NCBI GenBank assembly: GCA_029762625.1
Contig: JARVGI010000003.1
Coordinates: 145,909-183,969 of the forward strand
Direction: 5' to 3'
DNA: 38,061 nt
DNA from: Methanomicrobiaceae archaeon
GTDB taxonomy: Archaea > Halobacteriota > Methanomicrobia > Methanomicrobiales > Methanomicrobiaceae
Positions 8,654-15,999 of the stretch are shown here, one piece after another; positions within the stretch are counted from its first letter, which is position 1; each line of letters starts with the position of its first letter. The translations under genes were made by a program, and so were the position numbers. Below the pieces are notes generated by a model, which was given only the letters and a program-made list of their open reading frames with translations, was not told the origin of the DNA and ran no database searches.

Positions 8654-8750
8654 GCGTTTTAAATCGTTTTTATCCAATTCTGGCTGTTTTATTCAATTCT
8701 AGTTCAAATTTGCTCGTTTTAAACCATCTAAATTCACATTTGCCGTTTTT
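8654..8750. repeat. Helically phased CGTTTT motif array upstream of pdaD
   Basis: A CGTTTT (one copy TGTTTT) motif has its G at 8656, 8666, 8686, 8716 and 8745, so steps are 10, 20, 30 and 29 bases, close to whole turns of B-DNA. On the other strand the units read as degenerate repeats such as GGTTTAAAACGAGCAAATTT and GGTTAAAAACGGCAAATG. This AT-rich block stands out against GC-rich surroundings. It holds no gene. It may be a bent-DNA or protein-binding array upstream of pdaD; the role is inferred. Confidence 0.6.
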
Positions 8751-8991
8751 AACCGGTCAAAATCAAAAATTATCCTCGGAACGGAGAGGCAATGTGTGTG
8801 CTCACTCTCCCGAATCGACCTGCAGAACTGTCGTTGCCGCGATCCTGGCAGCAGTGCCGTACATCATGTGGGGGTGCAAACCCCCCCGCGCGTCCGCGCA
8901 TGTCCCTGCCCGGACACCCTCGCCCCCGTGCCCGTCTGCATCTCTTCCCACGGCAGGCCACTGCTGAGGGAGAATATCCTCCGTGCGCAGG
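8751..8991. other. Non-coding stretch between pdaD control region and DOMON gene
   Basis: No open frame here has a start signal, codon pattern or recognisable product. The one clear structure is a hairpin at 8870-8885: GGGGGT, the GNRA-type loop GCAA, then ACCCCC. More GC-rich self-complementary sequence follows. It could be a terminator-like or small RNA structure, but there is no T-run. Confidence 0.4.
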
Positions 8992-9005
8992 AAATTATTT
9001 TTATT
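8992..9005 (+). promoter_or_regulatory. TATA element of the DOMON lipoprotein gene
   Basis: AAATTATTTTTATT is centred about 27 bases before 9026, so the mRNA would begin within a few bases of the ATG at 9029, that is, leaderless. Pattern and spacing only. Confidence 0.6.
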
Positions 9006-9028
9006 CTGTGTGGCGCATATGCACTCCC

Positions 9029-9676
9029 ATGCACCTCATTCCCGTCCTGTGCATCCTGTGCCTGTGCGTTGCGGGGGCGGCATGCACCGGGCAGCAACTG
9101 CAGGAAGTAGATCCTGCGCCTGCGGCGACCACTCCTCCTTCCCCTGATGGAGATGCGGATCCTGCCGCATCGCCGTCGCCTGCGTGGGTTGCGGATGGCG
9201 TGATTTCTGACGGAGAGTATGCACACAGCCTGCTGGTGAGCCCGGGCTATATGGTGCACTGGAATACTGATGCGGATCTGCTCACCATGGGGCTGGAGGC
9301 GCAGGCGGAGGGCTGGGTGGCGGTCGGGTTCGAGCCCACCACCCGGATGAACGAGGCCGACATCGTGCAGGGATGGGTTGAGGACGGCGAGGCGACCGTT
9401 CAGGACCAGTTTTCCCTCGGGCCGACGGGCCCGCATCCCCCCGACACCGACCTCGGGGGCACCGATGATCTCCTGGAGCGTGTCGGGAGCGAGCAGAATG
9501 GCACCACGGTCATCGAATTTTCCCGGCGGCTCGACACCGGCGATGCGCCGTACGACAAAGTCTTCACTCCCGGCCAGACCGTCAGTATCATCTGGGCCCT
9601 CTCTTCCAGTGACGATCCGACGCCGATGCACGATGCAGGCTGGGGAAGTGCGGAGATCACACTCGCTGCGGCGTGA
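9029..9676 (+). CDS. DOMON-domain lipoprotein
   Basis: Exported protein with one DOMON domain, a beta-sandwich that binds haem or sugars in other proteins. The first 20 residues are a signal sequence ending in a lipobox-like CVAGAAC, so it is probably lipid-anchored to the outer face of the membrane. A Pro/Ala/Ser-rich linker follows, then the DOMON domain at about residues 55-210, with the pattern DGVISDGEY, WVAVGFEPTTRMNEADIV, and the late WALSSSDDPTPMHDAGWG. Histidine and methionine residues here could be haem ligands, but no c-type haem motif (CxxCH) is present. The start at 9029 is set by the TATA at 8992-9005. It stands alone and converges on the ferritin gene. The ligand is unknown. 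Confidence 0.8.
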   Translation: MHLIPVLCILCLCVAGAACTGQQLQEVDPAPAATTPPSPDGDADPAASPSPAWVADGVISDGEYAHSLLVSPGYMVHWNTDADLLTMGLEAQAEGWVAVGFEPTTRMNEADIVQGWVEDGEATVQDQFSLGPTGPHPPDTDLGGTDDLLERVGSEQNGTTVIEFSRRLDTGDAPYDKVFTPGQTVSIIWALSSSDDPTPMHDAGWGSAEITLAAA

Positions 9677-9716
9677 TCCCCTTCCGGGTGGTGCATCCGT
9701 GGAGATTCGGGTCATC

Positions 9717-9726
9717 AAAAAAGGGA
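9717..9726 (-). terminator. T-run terminator of ferritin gene
   Basis: Six A on the plus strand (9717-9722) give CCCTTTTTTGA in the minus-strand transcript, 15 bases after the ferritin stop. Archaeal transcription ends at such U-tracts without needing a hairpin. Confidence 0.5.
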
Positions 9727-9736
9727 AGATATGGCG

Positions 9737-10261
9737 TCACGCTGATTTCTCTGCCGCAGGAGGGGTGTAGACCCGGGCCTGCAGCTCCTTATCAAGCATG
9801 TAGAGCATCCCGCTTCCGCCGCCTTCCTCGATCATCCTGAGTTTGTCTAAAATCTCCGTGGCGTTTTCCTCCTCCTCAACCTGTTCGTCGACGAACCACT
9901 GCAGCATATTGTAGGTGGCGTGGTCCTTTTCCTCGATGGCGAGGTCGACGAGGTCGTTGATCTTTGAGGTCACGAGCTGCTCATGCTCGAGCTGGTGTTC
10001 AAAGCCTTTGCGCGGGGATTCCCAGTCGCTCTGCGGGGCATGCACCTGCTGGAGGATGACGCGGCCGCCGCGTGCGATGACATAGTCAAGGAATTTCAGT
10101 GCATGGGCCTGTTCTTCCTGGAACTGCACCCGCTCCCAGTTGGCAAAGCCGCGCAGGCCGATGGATTCGTACCAGGCACTCATGGAGAGATAGAGGTACG
10201 CGGAGTAGAGCTCCCACTTGATCTGCTCATTGATTGCTTCTTCGATCCTCTGATGCAACAT
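9737..10261 (-). CDS. Ferritin
   Basis: Non-haem iron-storage protein that oxidises Fe(II) and stores the mineral inside a 24-subunit shell. The 174 residues have the four-helix bundle of the FtnA type. Ferroxidase residues are visible: E and Y in EAINEQIKWELYSAYLYLSM, the E-x-x-H pair in QFQEEQAHALKFLDY, and later glutamates in LQWFVDEQVEEE. I start at the second ATG (10261), giving MLHQRIEEAINEQI like other ferritins; an ATG at 10270 would add three residues. The C-terminal tail is short and acidic-to-neutral. It is a single-gene unit with its own promoter and a palindrome (10283-10297), which hints at metal- or redox-dependent control. Confidence 0.95.
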   Translation of the reverse strand: MLHQRIEEAINEQIKWELYSAYLYLSMSAWYESIGLRGFANWERVQFQEEQAHALKFLDYVIARGGRVILQQVHAPQSDWESPRKGFEHQLEHEQLVTSKINDLVDLAIEEKDHATYNMLQWFVDEQVEEEENATEILDKLRMIEEGGGSGMLYMLDKELQARVYTPPAAEKSA

Positions 10262-10282
10262 GGATATCATTCCATTGGACTA

Positions 10283-10297
10283 TCTCCCTGTGGGAGA
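10283..10297. promoter_or_regulatory. Palindrome at the ferritin promoter
   Basis: TCTCCC and GGGAGA are perfect inverted arms around TGT. The site lies between the minus-strand TATA (about 10302-10311, CTTTTATTAT) and the ferritin start, covering the expected transcription start near 10280. A repressor bound there would block initiation. The regulator is unknown; GGGAGA could alternatively serve in the leader. Confidence 0.5.
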
Positions 10298-10333
10298 GAA
10301 GCATAATAAAAGTATTCTGGATAGATCCCCTGC

Positions 10334-11677
10334 CTAGAGAAACATGCTCCTGATATCCCAGCCACCGGTGGGATACACCCATTCTGTCGCCTTGAATACC
10401 TCGACCGGGAGATGTGCATTCATCGCCAGGGCGAAGAGATTGATCTGCTCCTCGGCACCATACCCGAGCATGTGGGCACCCAGCAGAAAGCCGTCCTCGT
10501 CGACCAGGATTTTATAGCCCGAGGTGGAGAGGCCGACACGCCGTGACGCGTACCACGACGAGGTATCCTCGAAGTGGCGGACATAGCGAAGATTCTGTGA
10601 CTGCGCCTCCTCCTCGGTCATGCCGACCATGGCCAGAGGAGGGTAGGTGAACACGACGCCCGGGAAGAGCGAGTAGTCCGGTCTTGTCGATGTGCCATTG
10701 AGGAGGTTGCGGACCACGGTCTCGCCGTCCGCGGTCGCCACCGGGGTGAGCTGCGGACCGGAGGAGTTGGCGTCGCCCGCCACATATACGTCGGGATTGG
10801 TGGTGCTCTGGAGGTATTCGTTGACTTCGATGCGTCCGCGGCTCACCGTGATGCCGGCAGCCTCCACATCGAGGCCTTCGACGGAGGAGACCCTCCCCGC
10901 GCCGTGGAGCACCATATCTGTGACATACTCTTCTGCTCCTTCCTCACCCCCGATCACCGCCAGTTCATCGCCTGCTTTGCGGATCTCCTTCACCGGCGTG
11001 TTCATGACAATCCTGATACCTGCTTTGCGGGACGCTTCCGCTAGCATCTCGACCAGGTCGTCGTCAAAGGGCCGGAGAAGGCGATCGCTCCGGTTGAGAA
11101 TGGTCACCTCAACGCCTGCGCGAGCGGCGATATGGGCAAATTCAAATGAGACGAATCCTCCTCCCACGCATACCATCCGTGACGGGAGCGCCTCTGCAGA
11201 GAGGAACTGTTCGCTGGTGGTCAGGTACTCTTCGCCGGGGATGTCCAGTGGTCGTGGATGTGCTCCGGACGCGATGACAATCTTCGTTCCCCTCACCTCT
11301 TCCTCGCCGATACGGAGGGTGGTCGGGCCGGTAAACCTTGCATGCCCCCGGAAAATCCGTATACCTGCCTCATTCATCGCCTGTTCTATCTGCTCCGGCC
11401 TCGGTTCGGTAAAGGTGCGTTTAAACGCGATAAGATCGCTCCAGTCGATGGCCGGGACATCTGCAATCCCCTGTCCTTCCAGCCCTTGTGCCCGGGCGAC
11501 GATTTCAGCGGCCCCGGCGAGCACCTTCTTTGCATCGCATCCCCGCAGGGGGCAGGTCCCGCCGATGGGACGTTCGTCTGCGACGGCTACCGACCGCCCT
11601 GCATCGGCACACTCAAAGGCCACCGTTCTCCCTGCAGCCCCGGTGCCGATGATCACGACATCAAATTCCGTGGTCAT
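10334..11677 (-). CDS. Pyridine nucleotide-disulfide oxidoreductase (glutathione reductase/mercuric reductase family), atypical
   Basis: FAD- and NAD(P)H-binding flavoprotein of 447 residues. Domain order is normal: FAD-binding VVIIGTGAAGRTVAFE at residues 8-23, the redox-active disulfide GGTCPLRGC (C42 and C47), NAD(P)-binding VCVGGGFVSFEFAHIA, second FAD motif NPDVYVAGDANSSG, then the dimerisation domain. The C-terminus reads ATEWVYPTGGWDIRSMFL, where lipoamide dehydrogenases and glutathione reductases have the catalytic H-P-T-x-x-E; the His and Glu are not there. So it should not be called a true lipoamide dehydrogenase. It starts 24 bases after the 2-oxoacid oxidoreductase beta gene with ribosome site GGGAGA and is probably cotranscribed. 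The electron acceptor (a thiol, disulfide or metal) is unknown. Confidence 0.85.
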   Translation of the reverse strand: MTTEFDVVIIGTGAAGRTVAFECADAGRSVAVADERPIGGTCPLRGCDAKKVLAGAAEIVARAQGLEGQGIADVPAIDWSDLIAFKRTFTEPRPEQIEQAMNEAGIRIFRGHARFTGPTTLRIGEEEVRGTKIVIASGAHPRPLDIPGEEYLTTSEQFLSAEALPSRMVCVGGGFVSFEFAHIAARAGVEVTILNRSDRLLRPFDDDLVEMLAEASRKAGIRIVMNTPVKEIRKAGDELAVIGGEEGAEEYVTDMVLHGAGRVSSVEGLDVEAAGITVSRGRIEVNEYLQSTTNPDVYVAGDANSSGPQLTPVATADGETVVRNLLNGTSTRPDYSLFPGVVFTYPPLAMVGMTEEEAQSQNLRYVRHFEDTSSWYASRRVGLSTSGYKILVDEDGFLLGAHMLGYGAEEQINLFALAMNAHLPVEVFKATEWVYPTGGWDIRSMFL

Positions 11678-11701
11678 GGTCTTCTCCCTGAATTCCTGTC
11701 G

Positions 11702-12550
11702 CTACCCCCGCGTGTCCAGCAGTGCCGCGATAGCCTCTTTTCGCTCCTCATCGCTCTGCTTCCCATTGCCGAATTCCTCATCGAAGGTGGGTGCAGTGGT
11801 CCGGTAGAAGGTGCCGAGGGCGATTGCCGCGTCACTGGAGTAGTCCCATTCCCGCATCTTCGTGCATGCGGCATCGAAGTCTCCCGGGTCGTGATCCTCC
11901 ATTTCATAGGCCCGGGCATTGTATGGTTTGGTCATGTTGTAGTATGTCGCACAGATCTGGAGCACGTCGACAAAGGAGAAGCCGCGGTGATCGATTGCCT
12001 CCCGGAGCGTTGCGCGGAGGTGATCGAGCTTGCGGGTGTAGGTGCGGGCGATGTATGTCGCCCCGCTCACCAGCGCCAGTTCCAGCGGGTTGAAGGGCTT
12101 CTCAAGGGTACCCCCGGGGGTCGACCGCCCGTGGAAATTCAGTGGTGAAGTGGGGGTGTACTGCCCGGTGGTCAGCCCGTACACCCTGTTGTCGTGTACG
12201 ATCAGGGTGATATCCATGTTGCGCTTTGCGGCGAAGATCAAGTGGGTGAGCCCTTCGGCATAGGCATCGCCGTCGCCTGCGCAACAGATGACGGAAAGAT
12301 CCGGATTGGCGAGCTTGATCCCGGTGGCAACGGGGATGGTCCTCCCGTGGATGGCGTAGAAACTGTTGATATTCAGGTAATCCGCCATTTTTCCGTGACA
12401 GCCGATCCCGGTGACCAGCACCACCTCGTCCAGTGACCTGCCCTCCTCCTCCATTTCGGCGAGCACGTCCTTGAGCATGTGCTGGATGGCGAAGTTGCCG
12501 CACCCCGGGCACCAGGTGTTCTTGGCTTCCGTGATAAGCCGGCGGCTCAT
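11702..12550 (-). CDS. 2-oxoacid:ferredoxin oxidoreductase, beta subunit
   Basis: Thiamine-diphosphate-binding subunit that decarboxylates a 2-oxoacid and passes electrons to ferredoxin. Visible: WCPGCGNFA at residues 13-21 (first Fe-S cysteines C14 and C17), the ThDP motif GDGDAYAEGL followed by DITLIVHDNRVYGLTTGQ, and the later QICATYYN with a further cluster cysteine. At 282 residues it is like the beta subunit of two-subunit KorAB-type or Sulfolobus-type enzymes rather than four-subunit pyruvate enzymes. It overlaps the alpha gene by four bases. The exact substrate (2-oxoglutarate, pyruvate or branched-chain oxoacid) cannot be read safely; the Y-G-x-T-T-G-Q-x-T-P-T-S loop is common in 2-oxoglutarate-like enzymes. 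Confidence 0.9.
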   Translation of the reverse strand: MSRRLITEAKNTWCPGCGNFAIQHMLKDVLAEMEEEGRSLDEVVLVTGIGCHGKMADYLNINSFYAIHGRTIPVATGIKLANPDLSVICCAGDGDAYAEGLTHLIFAAKRNMDITLIVHDNRVYGLTTGQYTPTSPLNFHGRSTPGGTLEKPFNPLELALVSGATYIARTYTRKLDHLRATLREAIDHRGFSFVDVLQICATYYNMTKPYNARAYEMEDHDPGDFDAACTKMREWDYSSDAAIALGTFYRTTAPTFDEEFGNGKQSDEERKEAIAALLDTRG

Positions 12551-14199
12551 TCGATCACCTCCTCCACCTCTTCGCGCAAGTCTTCGAGGCTGAACGGACG
12601 CCCATCGTAGCGGAGGATGGCGTCATCGACGCAGCACCCGAACCCTTCCACCAGGCGGGTCAGCTGGCCGGTCAGGTTGGTCTCCACCGCAACGAGGGTG
12701 GTGACATTCTCGAGGGCCTCATTGAACGCCTGCACCGGAAACGGGGAGAGGACAAGCGGCTGGATCACCCGCAACCCTGCTTCTTCGGCGATCTCGGTGC
12801 AGACGCCGATGTTCGATCCCCAGCAGAGCAGTGCCGTTTCTGCGGACCCATCCCCGGCGATGGCCACCGGTGAGAGACCTTCGATCGCTTCGAGCATGGA
12901 CTCCTCTTTTCGCATACGTTTTTCGTTCAGCCAGGCGACGAGTTCGGCGTCTTCGGTGGTGGTGCCGTGCTCGTCGTGATGGTAACTGTTCACCTTGATC
13001 ACCTCACCCGCAAGGGGGACGGCGGCGAGGGGCGAGACCCCTGTTTCGGTGTCCGCATACCGGTGATAGGGGGACTCCCCCTCCCATCGGGGTTCCTTCT
13101 CCCGTCCCACCGGTGCGGGAATATCCCGGTCAAATGAGTAGATCCCCTCGGCGAGGGTCTTGTCCACCAGGATAAAGGAGGGCGCCTGGTACTTCCAGGA
13201 GAGGTTGAGCGCCCGCGCCGACCATTCATAGGCCTGCTCGGCATTCCCCGGGGAGATGACAAACCGCGGGAACTCCCCCTGGCCTGCATTGAGGATGAAG
13301 TGCAGATCGCCCTGGGCGGTATAGGTGGGGGTGCCCGTGCTGGGTCCTCCCCGCTGTCCCATCACGATTGCAATCGGCTCCTCGGTCATCCCCGCCATGG
13401 AGAGCCCCTCCGACATCAGGCAGAATCCGCCGCCGGAGGTTCCCACAGCCGTTCGTGCCCCGGCGTAGGCGCATCCCAGGGCCATGAGCATCACGGCGAT
13501 CTCGTTTTCGGGGTGTATCACCTTGATCGCGAAGTCCTCTGCAGCTTCGGCAAGGAAATGGAGTATCCCCGAGGAGGGCGTCATCGGGTAGGCCACATAG
13601 GCATCGAGCCCGGCATCGAGCAGCCCGAGGCCGATTGCCTCGTTCCCCGAAAGAATCGGATGCGCAGGGCCTTCCTGGGGCGGGATGGGGGTTCGCTCTT
13701 CCACCGCATCGTACCCGCGGCGCGCGATGCGCAGGTTCGTCTCGATCTTTTTCGGGATCTCGAGGGTGAGCACCTCTTCCATGGTATTCCAGGGAATGCC
13801 TGCCGCCCTGCCGAATGCCCCGATGAGGCAGGTATTTACCATGACAGAACTCCCTCCCTCCTCCTCGACGATGTCGTCGATGGGAATTCCCATGCCCTCG
13901 GCCTCCACTTTGCTGGCGTTGAACAGCACCGCCGTCTCCTCCCCACACCGCCATCGATGGGTGTCGACGGTGTTCTGGTCGAGCGCAAGGAGAAAATCGA
14001 TCGCGTTGCGGTGGGTGCCTACCCTGTGTGTGGATGATCTGACAATGGCAAAATTATGTCCGCCCCTAATCAGGGACGGGTAATCGTAGTACATGTACTG
14101 GAAATAGCCCCGGTGGGAGAGGATCCTGGCGATCACGGATCCCGCTTTGTTGATGCCCTCTCCTGCCTTCCCCCCGATCAATATCGAATAATCGTTCAT
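12547..14199 (-). CDS. 2-oxoacid:ferredoxin oxidoreductase, fused gamma-alpha subunit
   Basis: Catalytic partner of the beta subunit. The gamma domain comes first (about residues 1-185; SILIGGKAGEGINKAG opens it), followed by the alpha domain with the ThDP-binding YPMTPSSGILHFLAE at about 209-223 and the TSGGGFCLMSEGLSMAG region. The C-terminal domain II holds the usual WGSNIGVCTEIAEEAGLRV. The 550-residue length is as expected for a fused gamma-alpha chain. No separate delta (ferredoxin-like) subunit is found here, so an external ferredoxin must take the electrons. It leads a three-gene operon with beta and the disulfide-oxidoreductase-like gene. The promoter with an inverted repeat flanking TATA is at 14234-14254. 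Confidence 0.92.
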   Translation of the reverse strand: MNDYSILIGGKAGEGINKAGSVIARILSHRGYFQYMYYDYPSLIRGGHNFAIVRSSTHRVGTHRNAIDFLLALDQNTVDTHRWRCGEETAVLFNASKVEAEGMGIPIDDIVEEEGGSSVMVNTCLIGAFGRAAGIPWNTMEEVLTLEIPKKIETNLRIARRGYDAVEERTPIPPQEGPAHPILSGNEAIGLGLLDAGLDAYVAYPMTPSSGILHFLAEAAEDFAIKVIHPENEIAVMLMALGCAYAGARTAVGTSGGGFCLMSEGLSMAGMTEEPIAIVMGQRGGPSTGTPTYTAQGDLHFILNAGQGEFPRFVISPGNAEQAYEWSARALNLSWKYQAPSFILVDKTLAEGIYSFDRDIPAPVGREKEPRWEGESPYHRYADTETGVSPLAAVPLAGEVIKVNSYHHDEHGTTTEDAELVAWLNEKRMRKEESMLEAIEGLSPVAIAGDGSAETALLCWGSNIGVCTEIAEEAGLRVIQPLVLSPFPVQAFNEALENVTTLVAVETNLTGQLTRLVEGFGCCVDDAILRYDGRPFSLEDLREEVEEVIE

Positions 14200-14233
14200 T
14201 GGATACCGCTTCCTGACACTCCGTTCATTCTGA

Positions 14234-14254
14234 CGATACTATAAAAGTGTATCG
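14234..14254 (-). promoter_or_regulatory. Inverted repeat flanking the TATA box of the 2-oxoacid oxidoreductase operon
   Basis: CGATAC (14234-14239) and GTATCG (14249-14254) are perfect inverted arms with the minus-strand TATA ACTTTTATA (14248-14240) between them. The expected start is near 14218, leaving a leader of about 19 bases. A protein dimer on these arms would compete with TBP, so this looks like a repressor operator. Inferred from sequence only. Confidence 0.6.
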
Positions 14255-14300
14255 AACGCAGCGGCGGCAGGAGCGGGCGCATTTCGTGGTGTGGAGGCAG

Positions 14301-14306
14301 AAAAAA
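14301..14306 (-). terminator. T-run terminator after the small membrane protein gene
   Basis: Six A on plus give CCCTATTTTTTCTGCC in the minus transcript, about 26 bases after the stop at 14332. Simple U-tract terminator of archaeal type. Confidence 0.5.
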
Positions 14307-14331
14307 TAGGGTGCCGGAGGGTTTCTGTACT

Positions 14332-15084
14332 TCAGGGCCCCTGCACCACCGGCGTGGCGGTCTCGTCGAAGGGGTTGGTCCGCATTGCCAGCGAGAAGAG
14401 GTAGGGATAGTTACGCTTCATGTACGCCATGTACTCGAGCCACTGGTGGACGAGGAGGCCGTAGACGCGGTTGACGTCGCCGGCGAGGTGTTCGAGATCG
14501 CTCGCCGGCAGCTGTGCGAGGTCGGTGCGGCGTTCGAGCTCCTCGGTGAGGTGGAAGGTCGCCCTCAGCACTTCGGTGAATGATTCGTGCTCGAGCATGA
14601 CGGGGTTTTCCAGCATCCGCAGGAGGAAGTCCCTCTTCTTTTTCAGAAAGTCCCGGAGCTTGACAAGATCGATTGCCTGGATATCAACGGTGTAATGGTA
14701 GTTCCTGAGTTTCGCATCCACCTCTGCGAATTCGGCGGCATCCCAGTCATTGTTCACCACGAGGTCGCCTTTGATCGCATCGATGCCCGGGTCGTTGTCG
14801 GAGAAGCGGGTGAGCAGCGTGGTTCCCACCTCCGAGAAGAAGGTGCCGATAACCACACTCAGTTTCTCCAGTTTCTCCCGGCGTGCGCGGACGGAGAGCA
14901 GCGAGTTGAGCACGATGGTGACCAGGAGGACGTTGATGGGGAGGAATCCGAGTGAGTTGAAGATGTAGTTTATGGTGACCACAGGGTTCTGGAGCACCGC
15001 CAGCTTCACCGAATAGACCGCGATCGAGATGAGAACGAGAAGGATGCCCAATTTGATCTCCCATTTGATGGGTTTTTGCGCCAT
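14332..15084 (-). CDS. Hypothetical membrane protein with two N-terminal transmembrane helices
   Basis: I do not recognise a named family. The 250 residues open with a short basic stretch and two membrane helices, LGILLVLISIAVYSVKLAV (about 12-30) and LGFLPINVLLVTIVLNSLL (about 45-63). The remaining 185 residues are soluble and mostly helical, rich in charged residues, with heptad-like stretches (KLRDFLKKKRDFLLRMLEN). By the positive-inside rule the soluble part is probably cytoplasmic. It has its own promoter: a minus-strand TATA (CATATTTATACAT, about 15110-15121) placed to give a leaderless mRNA. It follows the 2-oxoacid oxidoreductase operon's promoter region and is a single-gene unit. It may be a sensor or scaffold; no function is claimed. 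Confidence 0.8.
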   Translation of the reverse strand: MAQKPIKWEIKLGILLVLISIAVYSVKLAVLQNPVVTINYIFNSLGFLPINVLLVTIVLNSLLSVRARREKLEKLSVVIGTFFSEVGTTLLTRFSDNDPGIDAIKGDLVVNNDWDAAEFAEVDAKLRNYHYTVDIQAIDLVKLRDFLKKKRDFLLRMLENPVMLEHESFTEVLRATFHLTEELERRTDLAQLPASDLEHLAGDVNRVYGLLVHQWLEYMAYMKRNYPYLFSLAMRTNPFDETATPVVQGP

Positions 15085-15109
15085 GATAAGCAGTGATCAC
15101 ATGGGATGT

Positions 15110-15121
15110 ATAAATATGCAG
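15110..15121 (-). promoter_or_regulatory. TATA element of the small membrane protein gene
   Basis: Minus-strand CATATTTATACA, centred about 26-30 bases before the ATG at 15084; predicts a leaderless transcript. Confidence 0.55.
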
Positions 15122-15210
15122 TCATTCTCTTCAGGGCCGTGGCCAGGATGCCAGGGCAGGGGATTGCGTGCCCGCACATGGCCTGCAGTGGCCGTCCGCA
15201 GGACACAACC

Positions 15211-15219
15211 CTCATATAG
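15211..15219 (+). promoter_or_regulatory. TATA element of the lipoprotein gene at 15241
   Basis: TCATATAGG is centred about 26 bases before the ATG at 15241, which would begin the mRNA (leaderless). The sequence is otherwise GC-rich, so the element stands out. Confidence 0.55.
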
Positions 15220-15240
15220 GTTGCATTCAGATTTCTGGCT

Positions 15241-15708
15241 ATGCAGTACAAACTCCTTGGACTGGTTCTCATCGCCGCAGTGATCATCGTTTTTTCCTGC
15301 GCATGCACGGAAGAGGCGACGGAGGTGCAGACCCCTGTCCCCACCACGGCAACCCCCCAGCCGACCACGGCAGCACCCACCCCTACGGAAGTCTCCCTTG
15401 AGCCCGGACCCACGGAAGCGCCCCCTTCAGCGAAATCGGTCACCGTGGATGTATCTCGCGATCCCATCGACCGGACCATCACCGTTGTCTTCCGCGGGGG
15501 GAAGGGACAGTATGCGGTACAGAACATCGATGTGCGGTTCACGCTCTCCACCGGTGAGGTTATCGAGGAGCAGCTCGGCTCCCGCGTGAACGACGAGGTG
15601 CAAGTGGTCGGATCCACAGGTACCGACCGTGTCGAGGTGACCGTCCTCTACAACGACGGGACATCCTATAAGATCCTCGACAACACCTACGAGTTCAAAT
15701 CGCGCTGA
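15241..15708 (+). CDS. Hypothetical lipoprotein with Thr/Pro-rich linker
   Basis: Exported protein of 155 residues, not assigned to a family. A signal sequence (LLGLVLIAAVIIVFSCAC) ends in cysteines that can serve as a lipobox; a low-complexity Thr/Pro/Ala linker (about 25-62) spaces it from the membrane and is a likely glycosylation zone. The rest (about 65-155) is predicted beta-rich, with SVTVDVSRDPIDRTITVVF and VEVTVLYNDGTSYKILDNTY, like a small Ig-type sandwich. Similar short lipoproteins are common in Methanomicrobiales genomes. It has its own TATA and a terminator at 15719-15742, so it is a single-gene unit divergent from the small membrane protein. Confidence 0.8.
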   Translation: MQYKLLGLVLIAAVIIVFSCACTEEATEVQTPVPTTATPQPTTAAPTPTEVSLEPGPTEAPPSAKSVTVDVSRDPIDRTITVVFRGGKGQYAVQNIDVRFTLSTGEVIEEQLGSRVNDEVQVVGSTGTDRVEVTVLYNDGTSYKILDNTYEFKSR

Positions 15709-15718
15709 AACTGAACAC

Positions 15719-15742
15719 CGGGATTCCCGACCCCCTTTTTTT
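15719..15742 (+). terminator. Hairpin plus T-run terminator
   Basis: CGGG-ATT-CCCG followed by C5 and T7 (15736-15742), just after the lipoprotein stop. The stem is short; the T-run is the main signal. Confidence 0.55.
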
Positions 15743-15999
15743 GCGGGTGCCGGGTATCGGTATCTGCGACCTCCCCCGTTGGACGCGGATTGCCGATCAT
15801 CTGTCGCATGAGCACCCGCGGATCCGGTGCATCCGCTGAAATCGGCGCCGGCAGGAGGCCCTCGTCCTTTCTCCGGCACGAGAGATGGGAAAACACCTTT
15901 TTTCAGGACTGGATTTCCGCCATGACCTCATGCCGCATCCTGCGTGCTCGATTCCCCTCGAAGAGGCGAGGCTGCCGGCGTTGCCCGGACTGTTCCATT
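15743..15999. other. Intergenic stretch without a recognisable gene
   Basis: Between the terminator and the stop of the membrane glycosyltransferase-like gene. Open frames here are short and continue as shadows of the neighbouring gene; I see no start signals or repeats that support a gene. Confidence 0.4.

Noticed and set aside
8654-8750. CRISPR array
   Set aside because: Units are short, degenerate and 10-30 bases apart with no spacers or cas genes.
10334-11677. Lipoamide dehydrogenase (lpdA) label
   Set aside because: The C-terminal HPTxxE catalytic pair is missing and no 2-oxoacid dehydrogenase complex or lipoylation genes are nearby.
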